DNA of 64,000 bases from positions 4,244,618 to 4,308,617 of the forward strand of contig NZ_JADWYS010000001.1 in the NCBI RefSeq assembly GCF_015831345.1. The letters are read 5' to 3'. The DNA comes from Caenimonas aquaedulcis (GTDB lineage: Bacteria; Pseudomonadota; Gammaproteobacteria; Burkholderiales; Burkholderiaceae_C). The translations under genes and the position numbers were made by a program. The notes under the pieces were generated by a model. That model worked only from the letters and a program-made list of their open reading frames with translations, was not told where the DNA came from and made no database searches. How positions within the stretch are numbered: the first letter of the stretch is position 1; each line of letters starts with the position of its first letter. Positions 8,842 to 17,344 of the stretch are shown here, in pieces.

Positions 8842-9990
8842 ATGAATGTCGGCAACAACGAACGCAAAGCACTCGAACTGCGCTCACTCATCAAGAGCAG
8901 CGGCGAGCTGGAGTTGTCATTGGCCGAGGTCGCCGTGCCGCAGCCGGCGGCGGGCGAAGTGGTGGTCCGCATGGAAGCTACACCGCTGAATCCGTCAGAC
9001 CTGGGCCTCCTGTTCGGCCCGGCCGACATGAGCAGCGTCAAGGCATCGGGCAGTCCCAGCCGGCCTGTGGTCACGGCCCGCATTCCCGAAGCCGCCATGA
9101 AGGCCATGGCCAACCGGCTCGATGTTTCCATGCCGGTCGGTAACGAAGGCGCGGGCGTGGTGGTCGAAGCCGGTGCATCCCCCGCTGCGCAGGCGCTGCT
9201 GGGAAAGACCGTCGCCCTGATCGGCGGCGCGATGTATGCGCAATACCGCTGCATCGCGGCAGACCAATGCCTGCTGCTGCCCGAGGGCGCGACGCCGGCA
9301 GACGGCGCCTCTTCCTTCGTGAACCCGCTCACGGCGCTGGGCATGGTGGACACGATGCGGCGCGAAGGCCACAGCGCGCTGGTGCATACGGCCGCAGCCT
9401 CCAACCTGGGCCAGATGCTGAACCGCATCTGCATGAAGGACGGCATCGCGCTCGTGAACATCGTGCGCAAGCAGGAGCAGGCCGACCTGCTCAAGTCGAT
9501 GGGCGCGAAGTATGTGTGCATCACGAGTTCCCCCAGCTTCCTGCAGGACCTCACCGAGGCCCTGGTCGCCACCGGCGCCACGATCGCCTTCGACGCCACC
9601 GGCGGCGGCAAGCTGGCGGGGCAGATCCTCGGCTGCATGGAGGCGGCGCTCGGCCGAAAGAGCAAAGAGTACAGCCGGTATGGCACCAACACGCTCAAGC
9701 AGGTCTACATCTACGGCGGCCTGGACACCGGGCCGACCGAGTTCAACCGTAACTTCGGCTTCGCGTGGAGCATGGGCGGCTGGCTACTGTTTCCGTACCT
9801 GCAGAAGATCGGCCCCCAGGCCGTGCAGGCGCTCAAGCAGCGCGTGGCGGCGGAATTGAAGACCACCTTTGCCAGCCACTATGCGAAGGAAATCTCGCTG
9901 GCCGAAGTGCTCGATCCCGCAATGATCGCCCGCTACAGCCAGCGCACGACAGGCGAGAAGTACCTGATCAATCCGGCCAGGGCTGGCTAG
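8842..9990 (+). CDS. Zinc-type alcohol dehydrogenase / quinone-oxidoreductase-like (MDR) protein
   Basis: A 382-aa medium-chain dehydrogenase/reductase. The N-terminal GroES-like part carries PLNPSDLGLL and MPVGNEGAGVVVEAG; the Rossmann part carries HTAAASNLGQMLNRI in place of a classical GxGxxG. Structural-zinc Cys residues are absent, as in quinone-oxidoreductase-like members. The start at 8842 is preferred over 8830 because GGAG lies 7 bp upstream. The specific substrate is unknown. It is convergent with the Rieske operon and 120 bp from the preceding gene, so apparently an independent transcript. Confidence 0.8.
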   Translation: MNVGNNERKALELRSLIKSSGELELSLAEVAVPQPAAGEVVVRMEATPLNPSDLGLLFGPADMSSVKASGSPSRPVVTARIPEAAMKAMANRLDVSMPVGNEGAGVVVEAGASPAAQALLGKTVALIGGAMYAQYRCIAADQCLLLPEGATPADGASSFVNPLTALGMVDTMRREGHSALVHTAAASNLGQMLNRICMKDGIALVNIVRKQEQADLLKSMGAKYVCITSSPSFLQDLTEALVATGATIAFDATGGGKLAGQILGCMEAALGRKSKEYSRYGTNTLKQVYIYGGLDTGPTEFNRNFGFAWSMGGWLLFPYLQKIGPQAVQALKQRVAAELKTTFASHYAKEISLAEVLDPAMIARYSQRTTGEKYLINPARAG

Positions 9991-10023
9991 TCGCGGCTTC
10001 AAGGCGTGGGCGGAAGCTCTCGA

Positions 10024-10980
10024 CTACAGATCCAGCACGAGCGATTCGCTTCTGCACCCGGAGACGCAGATCATCATGGAGGCGTTGCTCGCCCGCTCCT
10101 TCGGTGTGAGAAGCGCGTCCCGATGATCCGGTACGCCGGAAATCACGCGCGTTTCGCACGTACCGCAGATTCCCTCGTTGCAGCTGTACTCGGCATGCAC
10201 TCCGGCACCAAGCACCGCATCCAGCACCGACTGGCCGCGCGCAACGCGCAGCCGCTTCCCGCTGCGCCGAAGTTCGACCGTGTACTCGTCCCGTGCATCG
10301 TTTGCGGCCTGGATCTCGACCGGGGCAAAGTGTTCGACGTGGACGTTGGGGTATCCAAGCGCGGCACATGACTGCTGGAATGCGTCCAGCATCGGTTTCG
10401 GCCCGCAAGCGTAGTAATGCCAATCCGACCGGAAGTCCTGCCGGTCCAGCATGCTGCGCAGGTTGGGCGCTTCGCCTCGCTCATCATCGAAGTGAAGGAT
10501 ATGCGGCACGCCCGCGGCTGCCAGTTCATCCAGAAATGCGGCACTTCTGCGTGAACGCGCCAGGTAGATCACCTCGACTTTTCGCCCGAGCTCGCGCAAG
10601 CGCCGCGCCATGCACAGAATGGGTGTGATGCCGATACCCCCCGCGACGAGCACCGAGCCTGCTGCATTCTCATGAAGCGGAAAGTTGTGGCGTGGCGGTG
10701 AGATGTCGATCGGGCTGCCGACGCGCAGATGGTCGTGCACGTAGGCGGAACCGCCGCGGCTGTTCCTGTCTCGCAGCACACCGACGACATACCGGTGGGA
10801 CTCACCCACGTCGTTGCACAGTGAATATTGCCGGGCAAGGCCGTTTCCCAGGTGCAGATCCACGTGCGCGCCCGCCTGGAAAGCGGGGAACTCCTCGGCC
10901 CGATCGGGCCGAAGCTCCACGCTGACGACGCCCTCGGCTTCAAACCGCATCGCGTGCACGTATGCGCGCAGCGTCCTCAT
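10024..10980 (-). CDS. PDR/VanB-family oxidoreductase, Rieske oxygenase reductase component
   Basis: A 318-aa flavin/iron-sulfur reductase. Order: FNR-like FMN domain (RQYSLCND, then GSAYVHDHL), NAD domain (VAGGIGITPILCMARRL) and a C-terminal plant-type 2Fe-2S ferredoxin with CNEGICGTC plus a distal Cys in MMICVSGC. It passes electrons from NAD(P)H to a terminal Rieske oxygenase. It is the last gene of a five-gene operon and its start overlaps the preceding stop (ATGA). Its partner is almost certainly the Rieske protein at 11840-13231. Intact, normal length. Confidence 0.93.
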   Translation of the reverse strand: MRTLRAYVHAMRFEAEGVVSVELRPDRAEEFPAFQAGAHVDLHLGNGLARQYSLCNDVGESHRYVVGVLRDRNSRGGSAYVHDHLRVGSPIDISPPRHNFPLHENAAGSVLVAGGIGITPILCMARRLRELGRKVEVIYLARSRRSAAFLDELAAAGVPHILHFDDERGEAPNLRSMLDRQDFRSDWHYYACGPKPMLDAFQQSCAALGYPNVHVEHFAPVEIQAANDARDEYTVELRRSGKRLRVARGQSVLDAVLGAGVHAEYSCNEGICGTCETRVISGVPDHRDALLTPKERASNASMMICVSGCRSESLVLDL

Positions 10981-11843
10981 CTCGCGAGCGTCTTCAGGAA
11001 CCAATCGCGCGCGGCGCCACCGACGGCGTCCACCTGGCGGTAGGGCTCGTAGTGGCCCCCTTTCATCCTGATCAGCTGCTTGGGCTGCTTGGCGCGCTCG
11101 AAGGCATCGAGCTGCATGTCGGCCGGGGATCGTGTGTCGTCTTCGGGGACGACCATGAGCAGGGGCGTGGGCGCGATGCGCGGCACGTAGTCGCCGGGTT
11201 CGAATTCGCCCATCATGTCGTAGGACAACGTGGCCACCCGGTTTTGCCACTGGCCTTCATGATCGGCTTCACGAAACCATGCGATCGTTTCCTCGTGCGC
11301 GGTGTGCTGCCGATACGCCACCGTGCCGCTGAGCATTTCGGCCTTGCGCACGCGCGCCATCTCCGCGAGATGCGTGGCGTGGTTCTGCTCGCCCATCATG
11401 CGGCGCATCCCCGCGGAGCCACTGATCAAGGGTGCGACGGCCACGACGCTCTTTACGCGCCGGTCGACGGCGGCGACCATCAAGGCGACCCCGCCGGAAT
11501 AGCTGTTGCCCCAGATGCCGATCCGGTGCTCATCGACCTCGGGGAGCGTGGCGAGGTAGGTCACGGCATCGCGCATGTCGTGTACTTGCTGGAACGGGTC
11601 CGACTGGAGGCGCGGTTCACTGCCGCTGCGGCCCCAGCCCCGATGGTCGTACAGGAGCGCGGCAATGCCGGCGCCCTGCAGGATCCGTGCGAACGGTTCC
11701 AGGCCGAAGTCGATCTGCGCGCTGAACCCGTGCGTCAGGACCACGCATGGGACGGTCCCGCCGGCGCGCTCGACCGGAAAGAACCATCCGGAGAGGGATG
11801 TGCCGTCCCGTGCCTTGAAGGTGACATCGCGATGCATGGTCAT
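10977..11843 (-). CDS. Alpha/beta hydrolase (dienelactone hydrolase / X-Pro dipeptidyl-like fold)
   Basis: A 288-aa cytosolic alpha/beta hydrolase. The oxyanion region LTHGFSAQ, the nucleophile elbow GNSYSGG (Ser), an acid residue in VVPEDDTRS and a His in KGGHYEPY make a complete triad. It starts within the Rieske gene's stop (ATGA) and ends on the reductase start (ATGA), so translation is coupled both ways. Sitting between an oxygenase and its reductase, it may cleave an ester, amide or C-C bond of the oxygenation product (inference). No signal peptide. Confidence 0.88.
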   Translation of the reverse strand: MTMHRDVTFKARDGTSLSGWFFPVERAGGTVPCVVLTHGFSAQIDFGLEPFARILQGAGIAALLYDHRGWGRSGSEPRLQSDPFQQVHDMRDAVTYLATLPEVDEHRIGIWGNSYSGGVALMVAAVDRRVKSVVAVAPLISGSAGMRRMMGEQNHATHLAEMARVRKAEMLSGTVAYRQHTAHEETIAWFREADHEGQWQNRVATLSYDMMGEFEPGDYVPRIAPTPLLMVVPEDDTRSPADMQLDAFERAKQPKQLIRMKGGHYEPYRQVDAVGGAARDWFLKTLAR

Positions 11844-13231
11844 TCCTCCAGGTACTTCGCGAGCAGCTGATGATGGTGGCGGATCTTCATCTCGAGGTAG
11901 TGCCCGAGCTGCACTACGCCAGTCGCAGAAGCTTCCAGCCCGAGCTGCACCTGCTCCATGTTCGACCAGTCCTGATCCAGCACGCTGCCGGGACCCTCGC
12001 CGAGCTCCGACGACGCCCATGCCTCGTTGTCGCCGAGCAGGTGATACTTCGCGGGTTTGGGACGCTCGGCGCCCGCCGGGACATCGCGCAGGAGGTAGAA
12101 CTCCATCAGGCACTCGTCGTGGCTGGTGCCGCCCGGGCGGAAGCGGTAGACCCAGTTGGGCATGACGCCGCCCCAGATCTGGAAGTTGGGGTACATCGAG
12201 TAGATGAGCGAGTCGCCCAGCTCGAAGTCGGCGACATCGTCCATGCTGCGGCCGTTCTGCTCGGCCAGCTGCTTGCGGTACATGTCGGCGATGAAGGCGC
12301 GGGCCGTCATTCCTTCGGGAAGCGTGATTTCGCCGCTTTCGGACTCCCCGGCGCCCTTGTCGCGTAGGCTGTTCTGCAGCATCAGCGTCGCGATCTCGTT
12401 CTGGGTGAACTGCTTGCGCTTGTACTCCGTGCTCTGGTAGCCGCGCGCGCTGATGTGGCGGCACACCAGTTCGCTCAGGACGTCGTACTGGCAGTTGCCC
12501 GTGGTGATGTAGGAGAGGATTTCCGGGTGCGTGGTGATCGCGTGGTGCGTTTCCATGAACGCCTCGAAGGCGACGAGGTAGCTGCACTTCGCGCGCTTGC
12601 CGATGTGCGCGGCGATGTATTTGTCCTTGAAATTCCACCGCGAGAAGTGAGCGGGAATAGGCCCCAGCGCCTCTTCCAGCGGCCTGGCATCCAGGTCGAA
12701 GTTGACGAAGACGAACCCACCCCAGGTGCCGACCTTGGCCTCGGGAAGCTTCATCGAGCTCTCCGGACATTGGGGGAAGTCCCACTGGAACGGGTTGTGC
12801 GCAAACGTCCCGTTCAACTTCCATTGCATGCCGTGGAAGGGACAGATGAACATCCCCTTATGGCCGTTGTCGCTGACCAGCCTGCGGCCGCGATGCAGGC
12901 ACGAGTTGTGCAGCGCGCGGATTTCACCGGGCGCGGAGCGCACGACGATGAGCGATTTGCCGACGACGTCGTAGACCACGTAATCGCCGACGTTGGGGAT
13001 CTGCTCTTCCCTGCAAGCAAGTTGCCAGGTCTTCATCCACATCTTGTCGATGGACTTCCTGAACACCTCCGGTGACGTGTAATGCGCCACGGGGACGGCG
13101 TCCGTGCCGAGGTCGGGCACCCGCCTCTCCCGCATGAAGTCCGGGACCGGCCGTGTGTCGAGATCGAGGATCTCCTGGTAATTGATCGCGTCGACTTGCG
13201 CGATCTGGGCGGGGATGTGGGGATCGTTCAT
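11840..13231 (-). CDS. Rieske [2Fe-2S] aromatic ring-hydroxylating oxygenase, large subunit
   Basis: A 463-aa terminal oxygenase. The Rieske cluster motif is CxH...CxxH (CLHRGRR, then CPFHGMQW, roughly residues 105-130). Mononuclear iron ligands are the two His of THHAITTHPE and probably the Asp in LDQDWSNMEQ. The length fits a large subunit with no beta subunit gene, as in three-component or demethylase-like enzymes. Together with the VanB-type reductase it would hydroxylate or demethylate an organic acid. The N-terminus has an unusual 50-residue extension before the Rieske domain. Start overlaps the IclR stop (ATGA). Confidence 0.93.
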   Translation of the reverse strand: MNDPHIPAQIAQVDAINYQEILDLDTRPVPDFMRERRVPDLGTDAVPVAHYTSPEVFRKSIDKMWMKTWQLACREEQIPNVGDYVVYDVVGKSLIVVRSAPGEIRALHNSCLHRGRRLVSDNGHKGMFICPFHGMQWKLNGTFAHNPFQWDFPQCPESSMKLPEAKVGTWGGFVFVNFDLDARPLEEALGPIPAHFSRWNFKDKYIAAHIGKRAKCSYLVAFEAFMETHHAITTHPEILSYITTGNCQYDVLSELVCRHISARGYQSTEYKRKQFTQNEIATLMLQNSLRDKGAGESESGEITLPEGMTARAFIADMYRKQLAEQNGRSMDDVADFELGDSLIYSMYPNFQIWGGVMPNWVYRFRPGGTSHDECLMEFYLLRDVPAGAERPKPAKYHLLGDNEAWASSELGEGPGSVLDQDWSNMEQVQLGLEASATGVVQLGHYLEMKIRHHHQLLAKYLEE

Positions 13232-14052
13232 GCGTTGCTCCGGGATTTGGTGGGCGGCGAGATGTCGCCGCGTGCGATTCGTCTTGCCAGCTGCAGGTAG
13301 TCGTCCTTCTGCGCCCGCATTCGCTCCGCCGGCGCAGACAGGGCAATCGCGTACGGCGAGTGCCCGCCTTCCAGCGGAATGGCCATGCAGCAGACGCCTT
13401 CCTCGAACTCTTCGTCGTCCATGGAAAACCGGTCGGCCCGGATGCAGCGGAACTCGGCTTCCAGTTGCGCGCGGTCCGTCAATGTCTTGCCGGTTCTCGG
13501 GCTCAGCGGATAGCGCCGTTGCAGATATTCGTAGCTGCGGCTGAGCGGCGCGAGCGCGAGCAGCAGCTTGCCCGACGCGCGTGCGTGGGCGTCGGTGTAT
13601 TGCCCATGCGGGACCTCGGCGGAGGCGACGGCGTTGACGCCGTGCACCACGGCGAGCGTCACGATTTCTTCCTCGCACCAGCCAACCGCGTAGCAAGTCT
13701 CCCCGGTCGCTTCGGCAAGCGCGCTCACGATCGGGTGCAGGTAGATCGGCGCGGAGAACTGGCGCCGGAACGCGGCGCTGAGCATGCCGACATTCAGCCC
13801 CACCCGGTACTTGCGATGCTCGTCGCGCGTGACGACGCGCAGCGCCGACAACGTGTGGAGCAGGTGATAGACCGTCTGCCGCTCGATCTCCAGCCGCTCG
13901 CTGATTTCCTTGGCCGACAGGCCCTGGTCGCTGCCAGCGATCTCCAGCATGATGTTGATCGCCCGGGCGACCGAATTGATCCGCGGCTTTACGGCAACGG
14001 TTCGGCCGGGCGCATCGGCTGCCTGCGGCGATACATGCTCGGTGTTCTTCAT
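13228..14052 (-). CDS. IclR-family transcriptional regulator inside the catabolic operon
   Basis: A 274-aa IclR protein: N-terminal winged HTH (INSVARAINIMLEIAG, then SAKEISERLEIERQTVYHLL) and a C-terminal effector domain (PHGQYTDAHARASGKLLLA, then EFEEGVCCMAIPLEGG). It is not divergent as usual but embedded between E1 and the Rieske gene with ATGA overlaps on both sides. Its level therefore tracks that of the enzymes it presumably controls. Likely targets are the mirror-image promoters at 16106-16280, but direct binding is inference. Confidence 0.92.
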   Translation of the reverse strand: MKNTEHVSPQAADAPGRTVAVKPRINSVARAINIMLEIAGSDQGLSAKEISERLEIERQTVYHLLHTLSALRVVTRDEHRKYRVGLNVGMLSAAFRRQFSAPIYLHPIVSALAEATGETCYAVGWCEEEIVTLAVVHGVNAVASAEVPHGQYTDAHARASGKLLLALAPLSRSYEYLQRRYPLSPRTGKTLTDRAQLEAEFRCIRADRFSMDDEEFEEGVCCMAIPLEGGHSPYAIALSAPAERMRAQKDDYLQLARRIARGDISPPTKSRSNA

Positions 14053-16070
14053 GCCGTCACCCCCGCGTCGACGAGTTCGCATGCCGCGTCTGCGATGCGA
14101 CTGGCGTCCGGCAGGACGGCCGCCTGCAGCGCCGGCGACGCGGGCATGCGGATGTTGGGACTGGCCACCCGGCGGAATCGCACCTGGGATGGGCCGCACC
14201 GCTCGATGAGGCGGGCGACGATTTCCCCGCCGAAGCCGCCCGTGAGATTGGCCTCGTGTGCAACGACGATGCGCCCGCCGCAATGCTTCAGTGCTTTCTC
14301 GATGGCCCCCTCGTCCAGAGGAGCCAGCCAGCGAAGATCGAGCACCGAGGCTTCTATCCCCCGTTCGCGCAGCAATGCGGCAGCGCCCATCAGCACGGGA
14401 ACGATGCTGCCCCAGCCGGCAAGGAGGATGTCCTTTCCGTCGGCTCGCAGGCGCGCGCCGCCGACGTGCTGCAGCGGCGCATCGAGGTCGACGATCCCCT
14501 TCGACTGGTAGAGCGCCCGCGATTCGATGATGACGCAGGGGTCCTCATCGGCGACGGCGGCGCGCAGCATGGCGTAGGCATCCTCGGCGCATGACGGAAG
14601 GCCCACGCGCAGGCCCGGAATGTGGGCCAGCAACGTCTCGAGGCACTGGGCGTGCTGGGCGCACGAGCCCGGTGTGGCGCCTTGCTGCGTCCGCACGACC
14701 ATGGGGACGCTGAGCCGGCCCCGCGTCAGATACCGCACGTTCGCCGCCTGGTTGATCAACTGGTCGAGTGCCACCAGCATGAAGTCGGCCCACATGATCT
14801 CCACGACGGGCCGCTTGCCGCACATCGCCGCGCCGACGGCCCCGCCGAGGATCGCGCTTTCGGCGATCGGTGTGTCGAACACGCGTTCGGCGCCGAATTC
14901 CTTCTGCAGGTCTCGCGAGGCGCCGAAGATGCCGCCCGCGTGCCCGACGTCCTCGCCGAAAACAAGGACCTCCGGCCGGTCTTCGAGTTCGCGTCTCAGC
15001 GCGCGGTTGACTGCCTGGATGTACGTCATCTCGGTGCCCGCGCCCGTGCTGGCTCCCGTCCTTGCGGCATCCGTCCGGGAGACCACTGCCTCTCCCACCA
15101 CATGGGCTGTTGCCGTCTTCGCGTCGGGCGCGGCGAGCTGCCGCACTTCCGCCGCCAACACTTCCATTCGGGACGCTGCCTCGGCGTCGATCGCGTCGAG
15201 TTCGCCGGCCGAGATCTGGCCAAGTTCCAGCAGGCGGGCCCGGGCGGCGGCGAGCGGGTCCCGTGTCTTTGCGAGGCTACGATCCGCAGGGGGGCGATAG
15301 TGTTCGATGTCACGGTTGTAGTGCCCCCACAGCCGCGGCACCAGGCACTCGATCAGTGAAGGACCCTCGCCCGCGCGTGCGCGCGCAGCGGCGTCTGCCA
15401 CCTGGCTGCGCACGGCCTCGGGATCGGACCCGTCAACGGTGACACCCAGCATGCCGTAGCCGATCGCACGGCGGGCGAGCCGCGGCACTTTCACGATCGA
15501 GGACGTCGAAGTCATTTCCGACCAGCCGTTGTTCTCGCAGATGAAGATCACGGGCAACTGGCGGCTCGCCGCAAAGACCAGGGCTTCGTGGACCGCCCCC
15601 TGGCTGGTCGCCCCATCGCCGAACGACACGACCACCACGCGGTTTGCACCCGCCGACGCACTCGCCAGCGCCGCACCGCAGGCAATCGGCAGGCCGGCCC
15701 CCACGATGGAGTTTTCGCCCAGGAAGCGCTTGTGCGGGGCCATGACCAGCGCAGAGCCCGCGCGGCCGCCATTGATCCCTTCAGCCTTGTGGCAAAGCTC
15801 CGCGAGGAGCTCGCGTGCGCCGATGCCACTCTCCAGTGCCCAGCCATGACCCCGGTAGGTGGCCACGACCTGGTCATCGGACCCCAGCGCGGCGAGGGCG
15901 CCCACTGGCACCGCCTCCTGGCCGGCGCAGAAGTGCGCCGAGCCGGCGATCAGCGCGTTGTCGCCTTTCGTAAGGCTGAGGGCTGTGCTTTCGAAGCTGC
16001 GGATGAAGCTCATCCGTCGGTAGGCATCGAGCAAAAACGATGCCTTCTGGTCTGTCTCGACTTGCGTCAT
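14049..16070 (-). CDS. Fused alpha-beta E1 component of a 2-oxoacid/acetoin dehydrogenase-type TPP enzyme
   Basis: A 673-aa single polypeptide. Residues 1-330 are the E1 alpha part with the TPP motif (VSFGDGATSQGAVHEAL ... ENNGWS) and HFCAGQEAVPVG. A linker rich in Ala, Thr and Gly (about 330-350) joins the E1 beta part (MTYIQAVNRALRRELE, VFGEDVGHAGGIFG, then the transketolase C-terminal domain). Family enzymes decarboxylate a 2-oxo acid or acetoin-like diketone and pass the acyl group to a lipoyl E2. No E2 or E3 gene is in the window. First gene of the operon; GGAAAG lies upstream of the start. Stop overlaps IclR (ATGA). Confidence 0.9.
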   Translation of the reverse strand: MTQVETDQKASFLLDAYRRMSFIRSFESTALSLTKGDNALIAGSAHFCAGQEAVPVGALAALGSDDQVVATYRGHGWALESGIGARELLAELCHKAEGINGGRAGSALVMAPHKRFLGENSIVGAGLPIACGAALASASAGANRVVVVSFGDGATSQGAVHEALVFAASRQLPVIFICENNGWSEMTSTSSIVKVPRLARRAIGYGMLGVTVDGSDPEAVRSQVADAAARARAGEGPSLIECLVPRLWGHYNRDIEHYRPPADRSLAKTRDPLAAARARLLELGQISAGELDAIDAEAASRMEVLAAEVRQLAAPDAKTATAHVVGEAVVSRTDAARTGASTGAGTEMTYIQAVNRALRRELEDRPEVLVFGEDVGHAGGIFGASRDLQKEFGAERVFDTPIAESAILGGAVGAAMCGKRPVVEIMWADFMLVALDQLINQAANVRYLTRGRLSVPMVVRTQQGATPGSCAQHAQCLETLLAHIPGLRVGLPSCAEDAYAMLRAAVADEDPCVIIESRALYQSKGIVDLDAPLQHVGGARLRADGKDILLAGWGSIVPVLMGAAALLRERGIEASVLDLRWLAPLDEGAIEKALKHCGGRIVVAHEANLTGGFGGEIVARLIERCGPSQVRFRRVASPNIRMPASPALQAAVLPDASRIADAACELVDAGVTA

Positions 16071-16105
16071 GCATTCTTTCCGGCCGCCAACTGTGGCGTG
16101 CCGGA

Positions 16106-16142
16106 AATCTATCCGCGCATCACGCAGTGGGTCAAATATAAC
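16106..16142 (-). promoter_or_regulatory. Promoter/operator unit of the E1-IclR-Rieske operon (left mirror copy)
   Basis: On the minus strand a -35 TTGACC (16135-16130) is followed by 16 bp and a -10 GATAGA (16113-16108). The unit is an imperfect inverted copy of 16244-16280: 29 of 37 positions agree with no gaps, including the identical TATTTGACCC. It lies 36 bp upstream of the E1 start. Probable IclR target (inference). Confidence 0.6.
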
Positions 16143-16222
16143 GTGCGTTCATCACTATCTGATGATTCTGGGGTGCGCAGGCCTTCGAAGCGCCAACACG
16201 GCGCGGATCGCCGCATGAAAAC

Positions 16223-16235
16223 ATCAAATATTGAT
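16223..16235. promoter_or_regulatory. Central dyad ATCAA-ATA-TTGAT
   Basis: A 5-bp-arm inverted repeat with 3-bp spacer between the two mirror promoters. A weaker ATCA/TGAT dyad occurs around 16151-16165. AT-rich dyads of this kind are typical IclR/LysR-type binding sites, but nothing here proves binding. Confidence 0.35.
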
Positions 16236-16243
16236 AACCATCT

Positions 16244-16280
16244 GTTTTATTTGACCCGCTTCGCGACGCGTGGATAAATC
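16244..16280 (+). promoter_or_regulatory. Promoter/operator unit of the divergent Bug gene (right mirror copy)
   Basis: A -35 TTGACC (16251-16256), 16-bp spacer and -10 GATAAA (16273-16278) drive the Bug gene at 16303. The 10-bp element TATTTGACCC is perfectly inverted relative to 16129-16138. The spacer sequence is also conserved with the left copy, beyond what sigma-70 recognition requires, which suggests a regulator footprint. Confidence 0.6.
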
Positions 16281-16302
16281 GCTGCTCCACCAAGGAGATG
16301 AA

Positions 16303-17292
16303 ATGAGCTTTCACATGTCAAGGCGCGGGGTGTTGGGCGGGCTCGTCGCCACGGGATTGAGCGGGCTGCCGGGCTTCGGCAGGGCGCAGGCGAGCGACTA
16401 TCCACGGCGTCCCATCAAGATCGTGGTGCCCTGGGCGGCTGGTGGGGGCAGCGACACCGTCGTGCGCACCATCGCGCCGGTCCTGTCGCAACGGCTCGGG
16501 CAACCCGTCATCGTGGACAACCGTGCCGGAGCCACCGGAACGCTCGGCAGCGCCGTGGTCGCCAACAGCCCCGCCGACGGTTACACGCTGCTCTTCGGCT
16601 CCGCCGATTCCCAATCGATCGCGCCGCAGGTGATGCGAAAGGCGCCTTACCCCAACAGCGCCTTCGTCTCGATCGGCCCGGTGGGGATCACGCCGCTGGC
16701 GGTGATGGTCCACGGCAGCAACCCGGCGAAGACCTTCGCGCAATTCACGCAGATGGCCCGCGATGCGAAGCCGCCGCTGTTCTATGGATCGTGGGGCATC
16801 GGAAGTTCCGGCCACATCGCGATGGAGGCACTGAAAGATGTCATCAAGGTCGACATGAAACATGTGCCTTACCTCAGCACCGCTCCCCTGATGCAGGCAC
16901 AGCTGTCCAGGGAGATCGACTGCTCGATCATCCCGCTGCTCGTCGCCGAGCAGTACGCGAAAGCGGGCACGGTCCGCATCCTCGCCATCAATTCCCCCGA
17001 GCGCCTCCCCGGCCATCCCGATGTGCCGTTGCTGAAGGACCTGGGTATCGCCGGACTCGAGACCGGCCTGTGGACGGGCCTCCTTGCGCCGGCAGGCACA
17101 CCGCCCGCCGTGATCGAGAAACTCAACGCCGCGCTCGACGCCTCGATCGCAGAACCCCAGGTGGCCGAGGCCATGAAGAAAATGAGCCTGGTCGTGCAGC
17201 ACATGCCATCCGCGAAATACCAGGAATTCACGCAAGCCGAGTACGACCGTTGGGGACGCTACATCAAGAAGGCGCGCATCGAAATCGACTAG
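16303..17292 (+). CDS. Bug-family tripartite tricarboxylate transporter receptor
   Basis: A 329-aa periplasmic binding protein with a Tat-like leader (SRRGVLGGLVATGLSG) and the Bug core (YPRRPIKIVVPWAAGGGSDTVVR, ADGYTLLFG). It lacks the usual HVPYKGG and has KHVPYLSTAP instead, a change in the ligand-loop region. The start at 16303 sits 5 bp after an AAGGAG ribosome site. It is divergent from the Rieske operon and shares a duplicated promoter unit with it, so it probably binds the substrate of that pathway. Confidence 0.92.
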   Translation: MSFHMSRRGVLGGLVATGLSGLPGFGRAQASDYPRRPIKIVVPWAAGGGSDTVVRTIAPVLSQRLGQPVIVDNRAGATGTLGSAVVANSPADGYTLLFGSADSQSIAPQVMRKAPYPNSAFVSIGPVGITPLAVMVHGSNPAKTFAQFTQMARDAKPPLFYGSWGIGSSGHIAMEALKDVIKVDMKHVPYLSTAPLMQAQLSREIDCSIIPLLVAEQYAKAGTVRILAINSPERLPGHPDVPLLKDLGIAGLETGLWTGLLAPAGTPPAVIEKLNAALDASIAEPQVAEAMKKMSLVVQHMPSAKYQEFTQAEYDRWGRYIKKARIEID

Positions 17293-17325
17293 CGCGTCGG
17301 GCGAGCTTCTGCGTGCTCAGGGTTT

Positions 17326-17340
17326 GGGGTAACCTACCCC
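17326..17340. promoter_or_regulatory. Short inverted repeat GGGGTA-ACC-TACCCC before the HNH gene
   Basis: Perfect 6-bp arms and 3-bp spacer end 4 bp upstream of the HNH start codon. It could be an operator or a 5'-UTR hairpin occluding the start. There is no T-run, so it is not a good terminator for the preceding Bug gene. Confidence 0.3.
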
Positions 17341-17344
17341 GCCC

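Noticed and set aside
14049..16070. E1 alpha-beta fusion as a sequencing or frameshift artefact
   Set aside because: Both halves are intact and joined by a plausible linker, and fused E1 chains are known; nothing indicates an error.
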